From NCBI RefSeq assembly GCF_009695585.1, contig NZ_VUNR01000003.1:1-64000 (forward strand): a stretch of 64,000 nt of DNA, given 5' to 3'. A program made the translations under genes and the position numbers. This DNA comes from Anaerovibrio slackiae. GTDB lineage: Bacteria; Bacillota; Negativicutes; Selenomonadales; Selenomonadaceae. Below are positions 44,228-53,660 of this stretch, one piece after another; position 1 is the first letter of the stretch, and every line of letters begins with the position of its first letter. A model generated the notes under the pieces. It was not told the DNA's origin and did not search any database. It saw only the letters and a list, made by a program, of their open reading frames with translations.

Positions 44228-44326
44228 GGCCGTGTTTCTTATGCTTAATTTTTTCGCATGTTGTTTCGATAAAATAACTGACAACGTTTACAACAAAATG
44301 CAATGGTAGAGAGGGTGCATTCACCC

Positions 44327-46723
44327 ATGCTAAATAGACAACAGCGTGATGAGCTGGTAGCAAGCCTGCAAAGCGTAGAGGAGCTTTGGGAGACTGCTGC
44401 CGGCATTGATGCGGTACAAAACAACATAATAATAGAGATTTTACGAGTAGCGGATGATGCCTGCAAGGAGGGGTTATCCGCTACTCGTTGTGTTTTTTAT
44501 CGGGAATTATTTCAGGTGCTGATGGATATCCTGGAGCCTCAGGTGTGGCAGAATTTATCTGCAGATGAGCAGGCAGAATCCAAAAGGCTGGGATTGGAGG
44601 TCTTGAACTGCGCCATAGATGTCTTGCAGCATGAAAAAGAAATAAAAAAAGAAATAGTATTTTTGCCTTATAAGGCTTCCATGTGGGACAGCCTGGAAAG
44701 TGTCTGGCAGGCTGCCTATGCTGACAAGGAACATTGCAATGCCTATGTAGTGCCAATACCTTATGCTGACCGCAAGCCGGATATGACAGTTGCGGAATGG
44801 CACTGCGAAGCAGATATGTTTCCTGACTATGTGCCAGTGCTGGACTGGCAGGAATACACGCTGGAAAAACTGAATGCCATGCGGCCTGATGTAATATTTA
44901 TTCACAATCCTTATGATGACTGCAACAGGGTGACTTCTGTGGAGCCGCAGTATTATTCGCATAACTTGAAGCAGTGTACAGATAAGCTGGTATATATACC
45001 GTACTATGTCTGTGGAGAGATGACGTCTTCACACTTATGCCAGGCACCAGGTATTGTCAATGCGGATTATGTGATTGTGCAGGATGAGAATATCAAGGCA
45101 CAGTTTGAGCAGCATTATCCTGATGGAACGCCACCAGAGGGGAAATTTTTAGCACTGGGCTCACCAAAATTTGACAAGGTGCTTGCAAGCAAAAAAGAAG
45201 ATTTTACCTTGCCTGAGTCGTGGCAGCGCATTGTTAAAGGCAAAAAGGTTGTGCTGTACAATACAAGTCTGGGTGCTGCGCTGGATAACAGTGATATGGT
45301 GTGCAAGAAGCTGCGTTATGTGTTTGATGTTTTCAAAAACAGGCAGGATGTTGCTCTGTGGTGGCGCCCGCATCCATTGATGGAGGCTACATTCCGTTCC
45401 ATGCGCCCGGAACATTATGCTGAGTATGAGCAGATTGTGGCGGAGTATAAGCAGGCTGGCTGGGGGATATATGATGATACGTCTGAGCTACATAGGGCGA
45501 TTGCGTACAGTGATTGCTATTATGGGGATAGAAGTTCGGTTGTAGATTTGTATAAAGTTACTGGGAAATCTATTATGATAGAGTGCTATTGGCTTATAAA
45601 TAAGCATTGTAGTAGATTGCCAAACAAAAGTATAAGTTTTTTAGATGCTTTTTGGAATGATGAAAAAATATATTTTTATAATAATAATAACAGGTGTTTA
45701 AGTAGTTACAATTTTCATAATGGGCTGGAAGAGTTTTTTGCTATGCTATCATTTGATGAGAGCATTATTAGAATCATTGAGCATGATTTGCGAGTGTATT
45801 TTGTTGCTCAGAATGTTCCAGCTGTTTACGAATATAATATTTATGACAAGAAATACAGATGTTATTTACGTGATGGACATATGAGACATAATTATTATCC
45901 TGTTAAGTATGGTGATTGTATATTTTTATTTGATATGTCAGTTTCAAAAAAATCATATTGTTTTGATTTACGCACAAAACAATATTCAGAAATTGAGTTT
46001 TTACATGAAAATAAATTGATAGAATATAAAGTCCTGACAGTAAGTGATGCTTATGGTGATATGGTTGCTATTGCTTTCGATAAGGTAAATATTTTTTTAT
46101 ATAATTTACGGGAAAAAAGATGCTTTTTCAAATACAAAGTAAAAGGTGCTGAGATTTTTGCGTTATCCTTAGATGCGAGTCATGTTTGGTATACGACTTG
46201 TAACGAAGATTGTTTAGTAGATTTAGATTTATTAACTAATAATGAAAACAAAATTAATTTTGGTGGGGAAGCAAAAGAACCATATTCAAGATTATATAAT
46301 ACAAAAGATTTTTTGATATTATTGCCGAGATACAATAAGAACATTGTAGTTATAAATAAAAATAAAAATGTGGTAAGACAATATAGGATAACTGATAGTG
46401 ATAACATGCCAATGCGGTCTGCTTCTATTATGTATGGTGGAATGCTAGTTGGCAATAATTTTTATATTTATCCTTATGCGTTACCATATATGTATGTTAT
46501 TGATTTAGAAAAAGAGACTATAGAAACAAAAGAATTTTTTATAAATTATCAAGATATTAAACAAAGATGGGACATGCCTAATGCTGATAATATAGTTTAC
46601 GTAGAAGAGTATATTTCGTTCGAGCTCTTTATAGCTAATGTAAAAAATCACGAAGTGTTTAGGGCATTGAAAAGTATATGTGGTAAGAATGTTTATAGTA
46701 AGTGTGTGCAAGGAGTGTTTTAG
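44327..46723 (+). CDS. CDP-glycerol glycerophosphotransferase-like protein with unknown C-terminal half
   Basis: 798 residues from the ATG at 44327 (GAGAGGGTG upstream). Residues about 100-410 follow the glycerophosphotransferase (TagB/TagF-like) GT-B pattern: VFLPYKASMWDSLESVW, KLVYIPYYVCGE, GSPKFDKVLASKKEDF, VVLYNTSLGAAL, WWRPHPLMEATFRSM, and DTSELHRAIAYSDCYYGDRS SVVDLYKVTGKS. The last ~370 residues are AT-rich in DNA and look like a beta-propeller (recurrent blade-like strands), without a known family. The base composition changes near 45540, so the gene may be a chimera of a resident 5' part and an acquired 3' part. Likely transfers glycerol-phosphate-type groups in surface polymer synthesis. 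Confidence 0.7.
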   Translation: MLNRQQRDELVASLQSVEELWETAAGIDAVQNNIIIEILRVADDACKEGLSATRCVFYRELFQVLMDILEPQVWQNLSADEQAESKRLGLEVLNCAIDVLQHEKEIKKEIVFLPYKASMWDSLESVWQAAYADKEHCNAYVVPIPYADRKPDMTVAEWHCEADMFPDYVPVLDWQEYTLEKLNAMRPDVIFIHNPYDDCNRVTSVEPQYYSHNLKQCTDKLVYIPYYVCGEMTSSHLCQAPGIVNADYVIVQDENIKAQFEQHYPDGTPPEGKFLALGSPKFDKVLASKKEDFTLPESWQRIVKGKKVVLYNTSLGAALDNSDMVCKKLRYVFDVFKNRQDVALWWRPHPLMEATFRSMRPEHYAEYEQIVAEYKQAGWGIYDDTSELHRAIAYSDCYYGDRSSVVDLYKVTGKSIMIECYWLINKHCSRLPNKSISFLDAFWNDEKIYFYNNNNRCLSSYNFHNGLEEFFAMLSFDESIIRIIEHDLRVYFVAQNVPAVYEYNIYDKKYRCYLRDGHMRHNYYPVKYGDCIFLFDMSVSKKSYCFDLRTKQYSEIEFLHENKLIEYKVLTVSDAYGDMVAIAFDKVNIFLYNLREKRCFFKYKVKGAEIFALSLDASHVWYTTCNEDCLVDLDLLTNNENKINFGGEAKEPYSRLYNTKDFLILLPRYNKNIVVINKNKNVVRQYRITDSDNMPMRSASIMYGGMLVGNNFYIYPYALPYMYVIDLEKETIETKEFFINYQDIKQRWDMPNADNIVYVEEYISFELFIANVKNHEVFRALKSICGKNVYSKCVQGVF

Positions 46724-48829
46724 ATGATGGTAGTATATATTAACAGTTATGTGGAATTAAAAAAACAGATCTCTAAAAAGACTAAATATATAATATATGG
46801 GGCAGGAAAGATGGGGAGGCTCTTATTTAGTTTTATGCATACAAATGATATAGATAATGAGTTAACTTGTTTTTTAGAAACACAACATAGTAATGATTAT
46901 GAGTTATTTGCGAAAAAAGTATATAGTCTTGCAACAATACCTAAAGAGTATTTGGGGGGAGAATATTCGGTTATAATTGCAACATCAGAAGACAACCATG
47001 AAAGTATGCTGAATGCTATACAGAAATTTGACTTTGGGGGCATATATTGCTTAAAAAATAATTTTTTTAAGGAAATAGCTATAGAGCTAAGACGAGAAAA
47101 ATATAAATATTGGAATGATAGATTACAAAAAAATGTAGAAAGAATAACTGATACATCTAAAGAAAACGGTGTCTTATTAATTACGCCACCATATTGGGAT
47201 GTGTATGCTCCTTTCAGTGCAGTGCCGTCTTTAGTGGCTGCTATGAAGCAAAAATTTGTGGAAGTAGAACAGCTTGATTTGGGAATAGAATGTTTTCATG
47301 TGGCTATTAGAGAGTTTTGGGGAGAGATAGCACAACGTTTTATAAGTGAAAGATATTATGATATGGTTGTGTCTCAATATCATTATAATCCATATAATAC
47401 ATATGAAGATTACAAAAAAGACGTTTGGTTCTTTAGCCAAGACAGCTTTCCATTTAGAGAAATCAAACAGCGAAGTTGTGATTTTAATAAAATTCAGTTG
47501 GGGGTATTAACTGCATTTTATGATGAGATATTAAATATGGAATCATCATTTATAGATTTTGATTCGGTTAAAAGTATTATTGACGATGAAGACAACTTTC
47601 TGTGTTCAAATCTGTTTGAAACTATATTGCAGGAAAAGATATGGAAAAGGCTAACGCAAAAACGATGTTTGTATGGAATTTCTGTAACTAGTGTCGGTCA
47701 GTTTTTGCCTGCGTGCAAAATAGCAAAGTTGATCAAAAGAATTCATAAAGGTGCAAAAGTTGTTATTGGTGGAAGTTGTGTAGACGTTTTCTTGAGGAGT
47801 GATTGTTGCTGTAAAATTGATTTGCATAGGTATTTTGATTATGTAATTGTGGGTGAAGGTGAATCGGCTTTATGTAGTTTATATGATTATTCTAATAATG
47901 TGAGCAAAGGCATAGAGCTTGATATAATGGATATTCCTAATTTAGCGTTTATAGATGCGAATAACATTGTTAAGTATACAACTAGTGTTTTGGAAGATGT
48001 TGAGGGGTTGTCTGTAGCAGATTATGATGATTTAGATTTGGATATGTATGTGTCACCTAAATTAATTCTTCCATATCAGGCATCTAGGGGATGTCATTAT
48101 GGGTATTGTGCATTTTGTAATCATGATGAAAAATATAGACATAATTACAGACCTAAGACAGCTAAAAAAATAGTAGAAGATCTAGTGCTTTTGAAAAAAA
48201 AATATGGTGTTACTGATATTCAATTTGTAGATGAAGCTATACGTCCAGATCAGTTTGAGAAGATGGTATATGAAATGGCTGCTAATCTTGAATTCAAGCA
48301 TATAAATTGGATTTATTATTCTCGTGTAAGCTTGGAGTATAACAAAGATATGCTAAAAAAGGCATATGCAAATGGTTGCCGTATGGTAATGTTTGGAATA
48401 GAAACGTTTAATCAGAGATTATTGAATTTTATCAAAAAAGGTATTAACAGTGAGGCATCGAAATACTGCATAAAACTGTTTCATGAGAATAAAATAAAAG
48501 TGTATGCGTGGATGTTATGCAATTTACCATCAGAGACATTGGATGAATTATGCGATGATATAGATGAAGTGAAGAATCAAATGAAATATTTGGATGCAGT
48601 GGCTCCTGGTATTTTTAGATTGGAAAAGAATACAGATATGTATAATAATTATTCCAAGTACAATATTTTATCTATAGATAATGCATGTAAAGAAAGATTT
48701 GTCTCACATAATAATGGTGAAATCATAGATCAAGATGGCATCAAAAATTGTTTTCAAGGACGATATGTACCGTTAATAAGCAAGTACTTTTTTTCGTGCA
48801 ATAGATACGATGTTTATTTTTCCAAATGA
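46724..48829 (+). CDS. B12-binding-type radical SAM protein with N-terminal Rossmann module
   Basis: 701 residues; AAGGAG lies eight bases before the start, which abuts the previous stop. Residues about 18-120 are the cluster-wide Rossmann module (YIIYGAGKMGRLLFSFMHTN, SVIIATSEDN). About 145-400 looks like a cobalamin-binding-type domain (VLLITPPYWDVYAPF, KGAKVVIGGSCVDVF, DYVIVGEGESAL). The radical SAM core follows with QASRGCHYGYCAFCNHD: here the cluster motif is Cx4CxxC, one residue longer than the standard Cx3CxxC. QFVDEAIRPDQF and FGIETFNQRLLNFIKKG are typical of B12 radical SAM methylases. It may methylate or rearrange a sugar or lipid precursor in this cluster; substrate unknown. Confidence 0.75.
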   Translation: MMVVYINSYVELKKQISKKTKYIIYGAGKMGRLLFSFMHTNDIDNELTCFLETQHSNDYELFAKKVYSLATIPKEYLGGEYSVIIATSEDNHESMLNAIQKFDFGGIYCLKNNFFKEIAIELRREKYKYWNDRLQKNVERITDTSKENGVLLITPPYWDVYAPFSAVPSLVAAMKQKFVEVEQLDLGIECFHVAIREFWGEIAQRFISERYYDMVVSQYHYNPYNTYEDYKKDVWFFSQDSFPFREIKQRSCDFNKIQLGVLTAFYDEILNMESSFIDFDSVKSIIDDEDNFLCSNLFETILQEKIWKRLTQKRCLYGISVTSVGQFLPACKIAKLIKRIHKGAKVVIGGSCVDVFLRSDCCCKIDLHRYFDYVIVGEGESALCSLYDYSNNVSKGIELDIMDIPNLAFIDANNIVKYTTSVLEDVEGLSVADYDDLDLDMYVSPKLILPYQASRGCHYGYCAFCNHDEKYRHNYRPKTAKKIVEDLVLLKKKYGVTDIQFVDEAIRPDQFEKMVYEMAANLEFKHINWIYYSRVSLEYNKDMLKKAYANGCRMVMFGIETFNQRLLNFIKKGINSEASKYCIKLFHENKIKVYAWMLCNLPSETLDELCDDIDEVKNQMKYLDAVAPGIFRLEKNTDMYNNYSKYNILSIDNACKERFVSHNNGEIIDQDGIKNCFQGRYVPLISKYFFSCNRYDVYFSK

Positions 48830-48840
48830 GGTGTTTGGCT

Positions 48841-49947
48841 ATGGTAAAACTTACTAATAATCTGAAAGAATTATCTACTAGGGAGGGAGAATCGTTTAGT
48901 ATATATGGATATGGAAAAATGGGAAAGTATTTAGAACTATACTTGCGTGCACATAATATCGAAATTCGGAATATAATAGACACGAATCCCCAAACTAATA
49001 CTAAAACGATTGATGAGGTGATAGAGGATAAGGAACATAATTTTGTGGTACCTGTATATAATGATGAGGCAAAAAACAATATTACGGATGCACTTATTAA
49101 ACATGGGTACGGAAATATTAACGTTTTAACTAACAAATGCTTAAATCAATTAGATCAAATCACAAATAAAAAACTAAGATTTCAGACTCATTTAGTGGAG
49201 CATTGTAATTTGAAATGTAGAGGGTGTTACCATTTTTCTTCACTAGCAGAAGCAGAATTCTTGTCACTGGAAGAGTATGAGAAAGATGTTAGACGTTTGT
49301 CAGAGCTTTTTGATGGTAAAATGGAAGAAATTCTTCTGTTAGGGGGAGAGCCTTTGTTACATCCTCTATGTGAAGAGTTTTTGTATGTTACTAGGAAATA
49401 TTTTAAAGTAGGAAAATTAAAAGTTTTGTCAAATGGAACTTTGTTGTTAGGGAAGACTGAAAAATTTTTCAAAGCTTTTAACGAGTGTTCAGCCGAACTG
49501 TGGATAACAAAATATCCAATTAGTTTTGATTATGATAAGGCTGAAGAACATGCAAAGTCATATGGGGTAGATATAAAGTATTTTAATCGTGAGCCAGTAC
49601 GAACTTTGGGGCATCAGCCGTTGGATTTGGAAGGAAAACAAGATTTTAAGCAAAATTATTATAATTGCTATAGAGCAAATGAATGTGTTGATTTAAAGCA
49701 TGGGAAGTTATATTCATGCATAATACCAGCAGAGATTGCTCCGTTTGTGAAGTATTTCAAGATGGATAATCCAGTAAAGGATACAGATGGTGTTGATATC
49801 TATGCAGTAAAAGATTATGAAGATTTATTAGAGAGATTGTACATGCCTATGGAATTTTGCAGGTTTTGTAATAGGAATGATGTTGCTATATTTGGACGGA
49901 TACCATGGCAGAGAAGTATGTTTGATATAAAAGAGTGGACTTTGTAA
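48841..49947 (+). CDS. Radical SAM protein with N-terminal Rossmann module
   Basis: 368 residues from the ATG at 48841 (GAGGTG upstream). Residues about 15-105 are the shared module (FSIYGYGKMGKYLELYLRAH, then IDTNPQT). Radical SAM core from QTHLVEHCNLKCRGCYHFSS (Cx3CxxC), with LLLGGEPLLHPLCEEFL and SNGTLLLGKTEKFF. C-terminal Cys (NCYRANECVDLKHGKLYSCI, FCRFCNR) could hold an auxiliary cluster as in SPASM/twitch enzymes. Follows the first radical SAM gene by 11 bases. Function in the cluster is unknown. Confidence 0.78.
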   Translation: MVKLTNNLKELSTREGESFSIYGYGKMGKYLELYLRAHNIEIRNIIDTNPQTNTKTIDEVIEDKEHNFVVPVYNDEAKNNITDALIKHGYGNINVLTNKCLNQLDQITNKKLRFQTHLVEHCNLKCRGCYHFSSLAEAEFLSLEEYEKDVRRLSELFDGKMEEILLLGGEPLLHPLCEEFLYVTRKYFKVGKLKVLSNGTLLLGKTEKFFKAFNECSAELWITKYPISFDYDKAEEHAKSYGVDIKYFNREPVRTLGHQPLDLEGKQDFKQNYYNCYRANECVDLKHGKLYSCIIPAEIAPFVKYFKMDNPVKDTDGVDIYAVKDYEDLLERLYMPMEFCRFCNRNDVAIFGRIPWQRSMFDIKEWTL

Positions 49948-50103
49948 TTTAGGGAGTATGAAATTTGCTTCTGTATATATCATAACATATTAAGCGAGAT
50001 TATGTAGTGGCTTGAGCTGAACATGAAAAGTTTTGCTAAAGTATAGGTTAAGATATATTTTTTAATGTTAAATAATGTTTATGGTGTTTGTGGGGTGGTA
50101 GGT

Positions 50104-51582
50104 ATGATCACAAGTGTAGACTTAAAAAATTATAAATCTTTTTATGACGAACATAGCATAGAACTTAAACCTATTACAGTATTATGTGGTAGAAATAGCA
50201 GTGGAAAGTCTTCTATACTTAAAAGTTTAATGTTGTTAAAACAAGGTTGTGAGAATTCTTCCAATTATGGTGAGATGTTGTTGAATGGGAAGTATATAAA
50301 ATGTGGTTTTTTCCGTGATATTATATCTAGAAATAAAAGCGATATGTTTGCTGTTAGTTGTAAGTTTTGTATTGAGAGCCCATTACGACAAAATGAAAAT
50401 AAGTTAATCAGAAAGACAGCTAATGTGACGAGATATAAAGATTTGAATAGTATTTTCTCAACTAAAGGTATAAATGCTGATAGATATTATGTAAAATTTT
50501 TGGTAGAATTTGGCAGTTGCAAACGTAATATATTACCTAACAGTGCTCAGATATTAAAATATAAAATAGAGATTTCAGATGGTAATAAAAATTATGAAAT
50601 CTCTATTACGCGTTGTGTGGCAGGAGATTATGGTGATAAAGATTTTTCAAAGTGGGAAATAAGCACTAGAAATTTTCCAGTATTAGGGAAAGCAGAAAAT
50701 TTGCATCTAAAGGATTGTAGTGTTTATTATAATTCTATGCAAATTACTAGTATTTATGTAGCACAAGATAAAGATAATAATTTATCATCTGATAAGCTTC
50801 AAGATTTATTACCCAAAATATATACACTAAGTAAAGTTGCAGTAGGGTTATATAGTACTGTGAGATATTTAGGCCCTAGCAGACTGCAGCCATTGCGACA
50901 TTATACTGCAGACATGGATTCTTTTGATGGAGATATTAGCGGTAGTTATACACCAATTTCGTTTGTCAAAAAAATGAATAACAAATTATCTCTATATCTG
51001 CCAGATGATAGTAATAGTGTAGCCAAAAGAAAGGAAAAAATAAACCTAAATGGTGCTATAAAAAGATGGCTTAAGTATTTGGGGGGAGGGGACTTTGAAG
51101 CAGGTTACGATGATGATATTGTAAATTTATCGGTAGATAAAAGCAATATTATTGATGTTGGTTATGGTATAAGTCAAGTCTTTCCTATTTTGTTATCTGG
51201 TTTGTTACTAAAACAGGAAGAGTGCTTAGTTGTGGAGCAACCGGAAATACATCTACATCCTTCAATGCAGATGCAATTGGTTGATTTTTTTATAGCAACG
51301 ATGCGAGATAGGAAACAAATAATATTGGAAACACATAGTGATCATATAATTAATAGAATAATTAGGCGCGTGATGGAGGACGAAAGTAAGGCATTATTAG
51401 AAAATGTTTCCATATACTATGTAACTCGTGATTCTGCCAGTGGCAAATCTACTGTTGAAGATATAGAGTTAGATATGGTGAATGGAATAAAAAAGGCTCC
51501 AAGAGATTTTTTTTCACAATATGCATCGGAGGTAGACGCAATAATCACAAAAGGCTTTGCAAATATGAGGCAGGATATATAG
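50104..51582 (+). CDS. AAA ATPase, DUF3696-type, of a possible two-gene defence module
   Basis: 492 residues from ATG at 50104 (GGGGTGGTAGGT upstream). RecF/SMC-like: N-terminal ITSVDLKNYKSFYDEHSIEL, Walker A VLCGRNSSGKSSILKSLMLL, a long middle, IIDVGYGISQVFPILLSGLL, Walker B CLVVEQPEIHLHPSMQMQLV, HSDHIINRIIRRVMED, and a DUF3696-like tail. Such solitary or paired ATPases occur in defence islands. 28 bases upstream of a hypothetical gene. It interrupts the glycan cluster and is very AT-rich. Confidence 0.78.
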   Translation: MITSVDLKNYKSFYDEHSIELKPITVLCGRNSSGKSSILKSLMLLKQGCENSSNYGEMLLNGKYIKCGFFRDIISRNKSDMFAVSCKFCIESPLRQNENKLIRKTANVTRYKDLNSIFSTKGINADRYYVKFLVEFGSCKRNILPNSAQILKYKIEISDGNKNYEISITRCVAGDYGDKDFSKWEISTRNFPVLGKAENLHLKDCSVYYNSMQITSIYVAQDKDNNLSSDKLQDLLPKIYTLSKVAVGLYSTVRYLGPSRLQPLRHYTADMDSFDGDISGSYTPISFVKKMNNKLSLYLPDDSNSVAKRKEKINLNGAIKRWLKYLGGGDFEAGYDDDIVNLSVDKSNIIDVGYGISQVFPILLSGLLLKQEECLVVEQPEIHLHPSMQMQLVDFFIATMRDRKQIILETHSDHIINRIIRRVMEDESKALLENVSIYYVTRDSASGKSTVEDIELDMVNGIKKAPRDFFSQYASEVDAIITKGFANMRQDI

Positions 51583-51610
51583 CAGGCTGTTTTTTACGAG
51601 GTAGATTTTT

Positions 51611-52408
51611 ATGATATGTAAAGTGGTGTTGTTTCCAGATATATTTGAGATGGAAACAGATAAATTTGTTGCTCTTGTGAAATTTTTAAAAAGTGCTGAT
51701 GTTAAGCTTGATAAATATATTGATAAGGGACAATCCTGTGAAGACAGAAATTATTATGGAGATATTGCCAGAAAACAGTGCATTTGGGATATCATGAAAA
51801 TGATAAATACTGATAATAGCTATGAGATTAATGGTTATAGTGGGGATAAATACGAGTCATTGTGTAAGATGAAGATAAATGATTCACTAGCAGTAAAATA
51901 TATGTTATTTCTGATAGACAACAATATAGATTTTATAGTATTTTCTAAAAAATGCACTGATTATATAGACATTGCTCAAAATGTAATAAAAACGATATAT
52001 GATCCATATGTGGATTGTAGCAATCAAATATATAAAATATTATCCTCGGAGCCGTCAGATGTTTTTTATAATGCAAAATTTTGTGACAAGTTGCAGGTAT
52101 ATTTTAAGGAAACAATTTTCGGGGTTAGTACAAGAGAGAGAATGGTTGCTATTACAGAAGTTGGAGTAGAAGCAGCTACGCGGAATTATTTTTTTAAAGA
52201 TATAAATTTAACTAAAAAGAATAGTAGCAATGCTCATAAAAGAGTTATTTTTTCCAGAAATGACAGCAAACAATTTTATTTGTCTTTAGATTATGAAAGT
52301 GGTGGCTTTGAGCTATTTGATCATTCGGCAAAGCACAGGGGACAATATTCTTTTGATGGTGAGCTAGTAAAAAAACCGGCACCTAATACGCATAAGATTA
52401 TACTGTAG
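51611..52408 (+). CDS. Hypothetical protein, partner of the upstream ATPase
   Basis: 265 residues, no family recognised. GAGG precedes the start. N-terminal half is mixed alpha/beta (VVLFPDIFEMETDKFVALVK); the C-terminal ~70 residues (AHKRVIFSRNDSKQFYLSLD, then GGFELFDHSAKHRGQYSFDG) form a beta-rich unit ending in a conserved-looking PNTHKIIL. Position right behind a DUF3696 ATPase suggests it is the effector or regulator of a two-gene system. No nuclease, TIR or membrane motif is evident. The 52409-52583 interval behind it is AT-rich and empty. Confidence 0.65.
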   Translation: MICKVVLFPDIFEMETDKFVALVKFLKSADVKLDKYIDKGQSCEDRNYYGDIARKQCIWDIMKMINTDNSYEINGYSGDKYESLCKMKINDSLAVKYMLFLIDNNIDFIVFSKKCTDYIDIAQNVIKTIYDPYVDCSNQIYKILSSEPSDVFYNAKFCDKLQVYFKETIFGVSTRERMVAITEVGVEAATRNYFFKDINLTKKNSSNAHKRVIFSRNDSKQFYLSLDYESGGFELFDHSAKHRGQYSFDGELVKKPAPNTHKIIL

Positions 52409-52583
52409 GAGGATATTTTTTATAAGAAATTTTTTGAAATGTATTTTGTATTTTCTAATGGACATTTGGATGGTATTTTGCAGTGCATATTGTGGCAAAG
52501 ATTATTTTTTAGTTTTGAAACTTGATAAGGGATAAGTATATAAGGAGTTTGGATATTAACTGTAATTTAGGGAGGATTAATAT

Positions 52584-53630
52584 ATGAATAATAAAAACGT
52601 AATTATGTTTGGATTAGGGGGGGCGGAACGATATTTCGATGAAAATAAAGCTAGTCAAATTCATATTGTTGCAGTGATTGATAATGATATAAAAAAGCAT
52701 GGAACTATAAAATTAAAAAATGATGTGGTGCACGTTATTGGTGCTGAACAAATACCATACTTAAAATATGATGAGATTTTGGTGGTATCGCACAATAGAT
52801 ATAGTACGTTTGAAATTGTTAGTCAGCTATTTGAGCTGGGGGTTGATGTAAATAAAATTAAGGTTTGGACAGGCCGGAATTCAGTAGAAAAGTTTTGCTA
52901 TGTCAATAAGCATGGGAATATAGTTTATTCGGTAAGGGGGGTGTTGTTTCAAATAAAATACAAGAGCGATATTATGCTTTTGGAAGAGATTTTTATAAAA
53001 GGTGAGTATAATTTTTATATATCTAATGAGAATAGTAAGATTATAGTTTTTGACATAGGTATGAATACTGGATTTGCATCGTTGTATTTTTCACATATAA
53101 AGAATGTGCATAAAGTGTATTCATATGAACCATTTTCTGAACCATATAATAGTGCGAAGGAAAATTTTCTCCTTAATGATTGTGCAGACAAGATTATATC
53201 TAAGTGTATTGGAATAAGTGATGCTAATATTGTATGCGAAGAAAATTTTAGTTCTGACTGGATTACAGCCTCACGTACAGATGGTATAGTGAATTCTTCT
53301 ATGAAAAATGTGAGATTGGAAAAAGTTCAATTGGCAGATGTATATGAAGAATTTTATAAAATTATGCTACAAGAGGGGTTAGATAATTGCTATGTTTTAA
53401 AATGTGATTGCGAGGGAAGCGAGTATAAAATATTTTCACGATTAGCTGATATGAGGATATTGTCAAAATTTTCTGTTATTATCGCAGAAACTCATGATGG
53501 TAAACAAGATATCGTGTTGGATATATTAAAAAATGATTCATATGCATGTTTTTATGAAAGTATTAATGAATTGCAGGGGGTAGTTAGAGCTGTTAAAGTT
53601 AATGGTTATGATGCTGGAGAAGGGAAATAA
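52584..53630 (+). CDS. FkbM family methyltransferase with N-terminal Rossmann module
   Basis: 348 residues; GGAGG precedes the start. Residues 1-115 are the shared module (VIMFGLGGAERYFDENKASQ, AVIDNDIKKHG, ILVVSHNRYST). FkbM-type methyltransferase from about 150: IVFDIGMNTGFASLYFSHIK (SAM loop), VYSYEPFSEPYNSAKENFLL and VLKCDCEGSEYKIFSRLAD, with the family's typical EGSE segment. FkbM enzymes O-methylate sugars or other surface molecules. Part of the AT-rich glycan cluster. Confidence 0.8.
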   Translation: MNNKNVIMFGLGGAERYFDENKASQIHIVAVIDNDIKKHGTIKLKNDVVHVIGAEQIPYLKYDEILVVSHNRYSTFEIVSQLFELGVDVNKIKVWTGRNSVEKFCYVNKHGNIVYSVRGVLFQIKYKSDIMLLEEIFIKGEYNFYISNENSKIIVFDIGMNTGFASLYFSHIKNVHKVYSYEPFSEPYNSAKENFLLNDCADKIISKCIGISDANIVCEENFSSDWITASRTDGIVNSSMKNVRLEKVQLADVYEEFYKIMLQEGLDNCYVLKCDCEGSEYKIFSRLADMRILSKFSVIIAETHDGKQDIVLDILKNDSYACFYESINELQGVVRAVKVNGYDAGEGK

Positions 53631-53660
53631 GATTGTAATTTTTTCAAGGAGAATATAGAC

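Noticed and set aside
44303-44326. Upstream ATG of the glycerophosphotransferase-like gene
   Set aside because: No ribosome site before it; GAGAGGGTG precedes the ATG at 44327.
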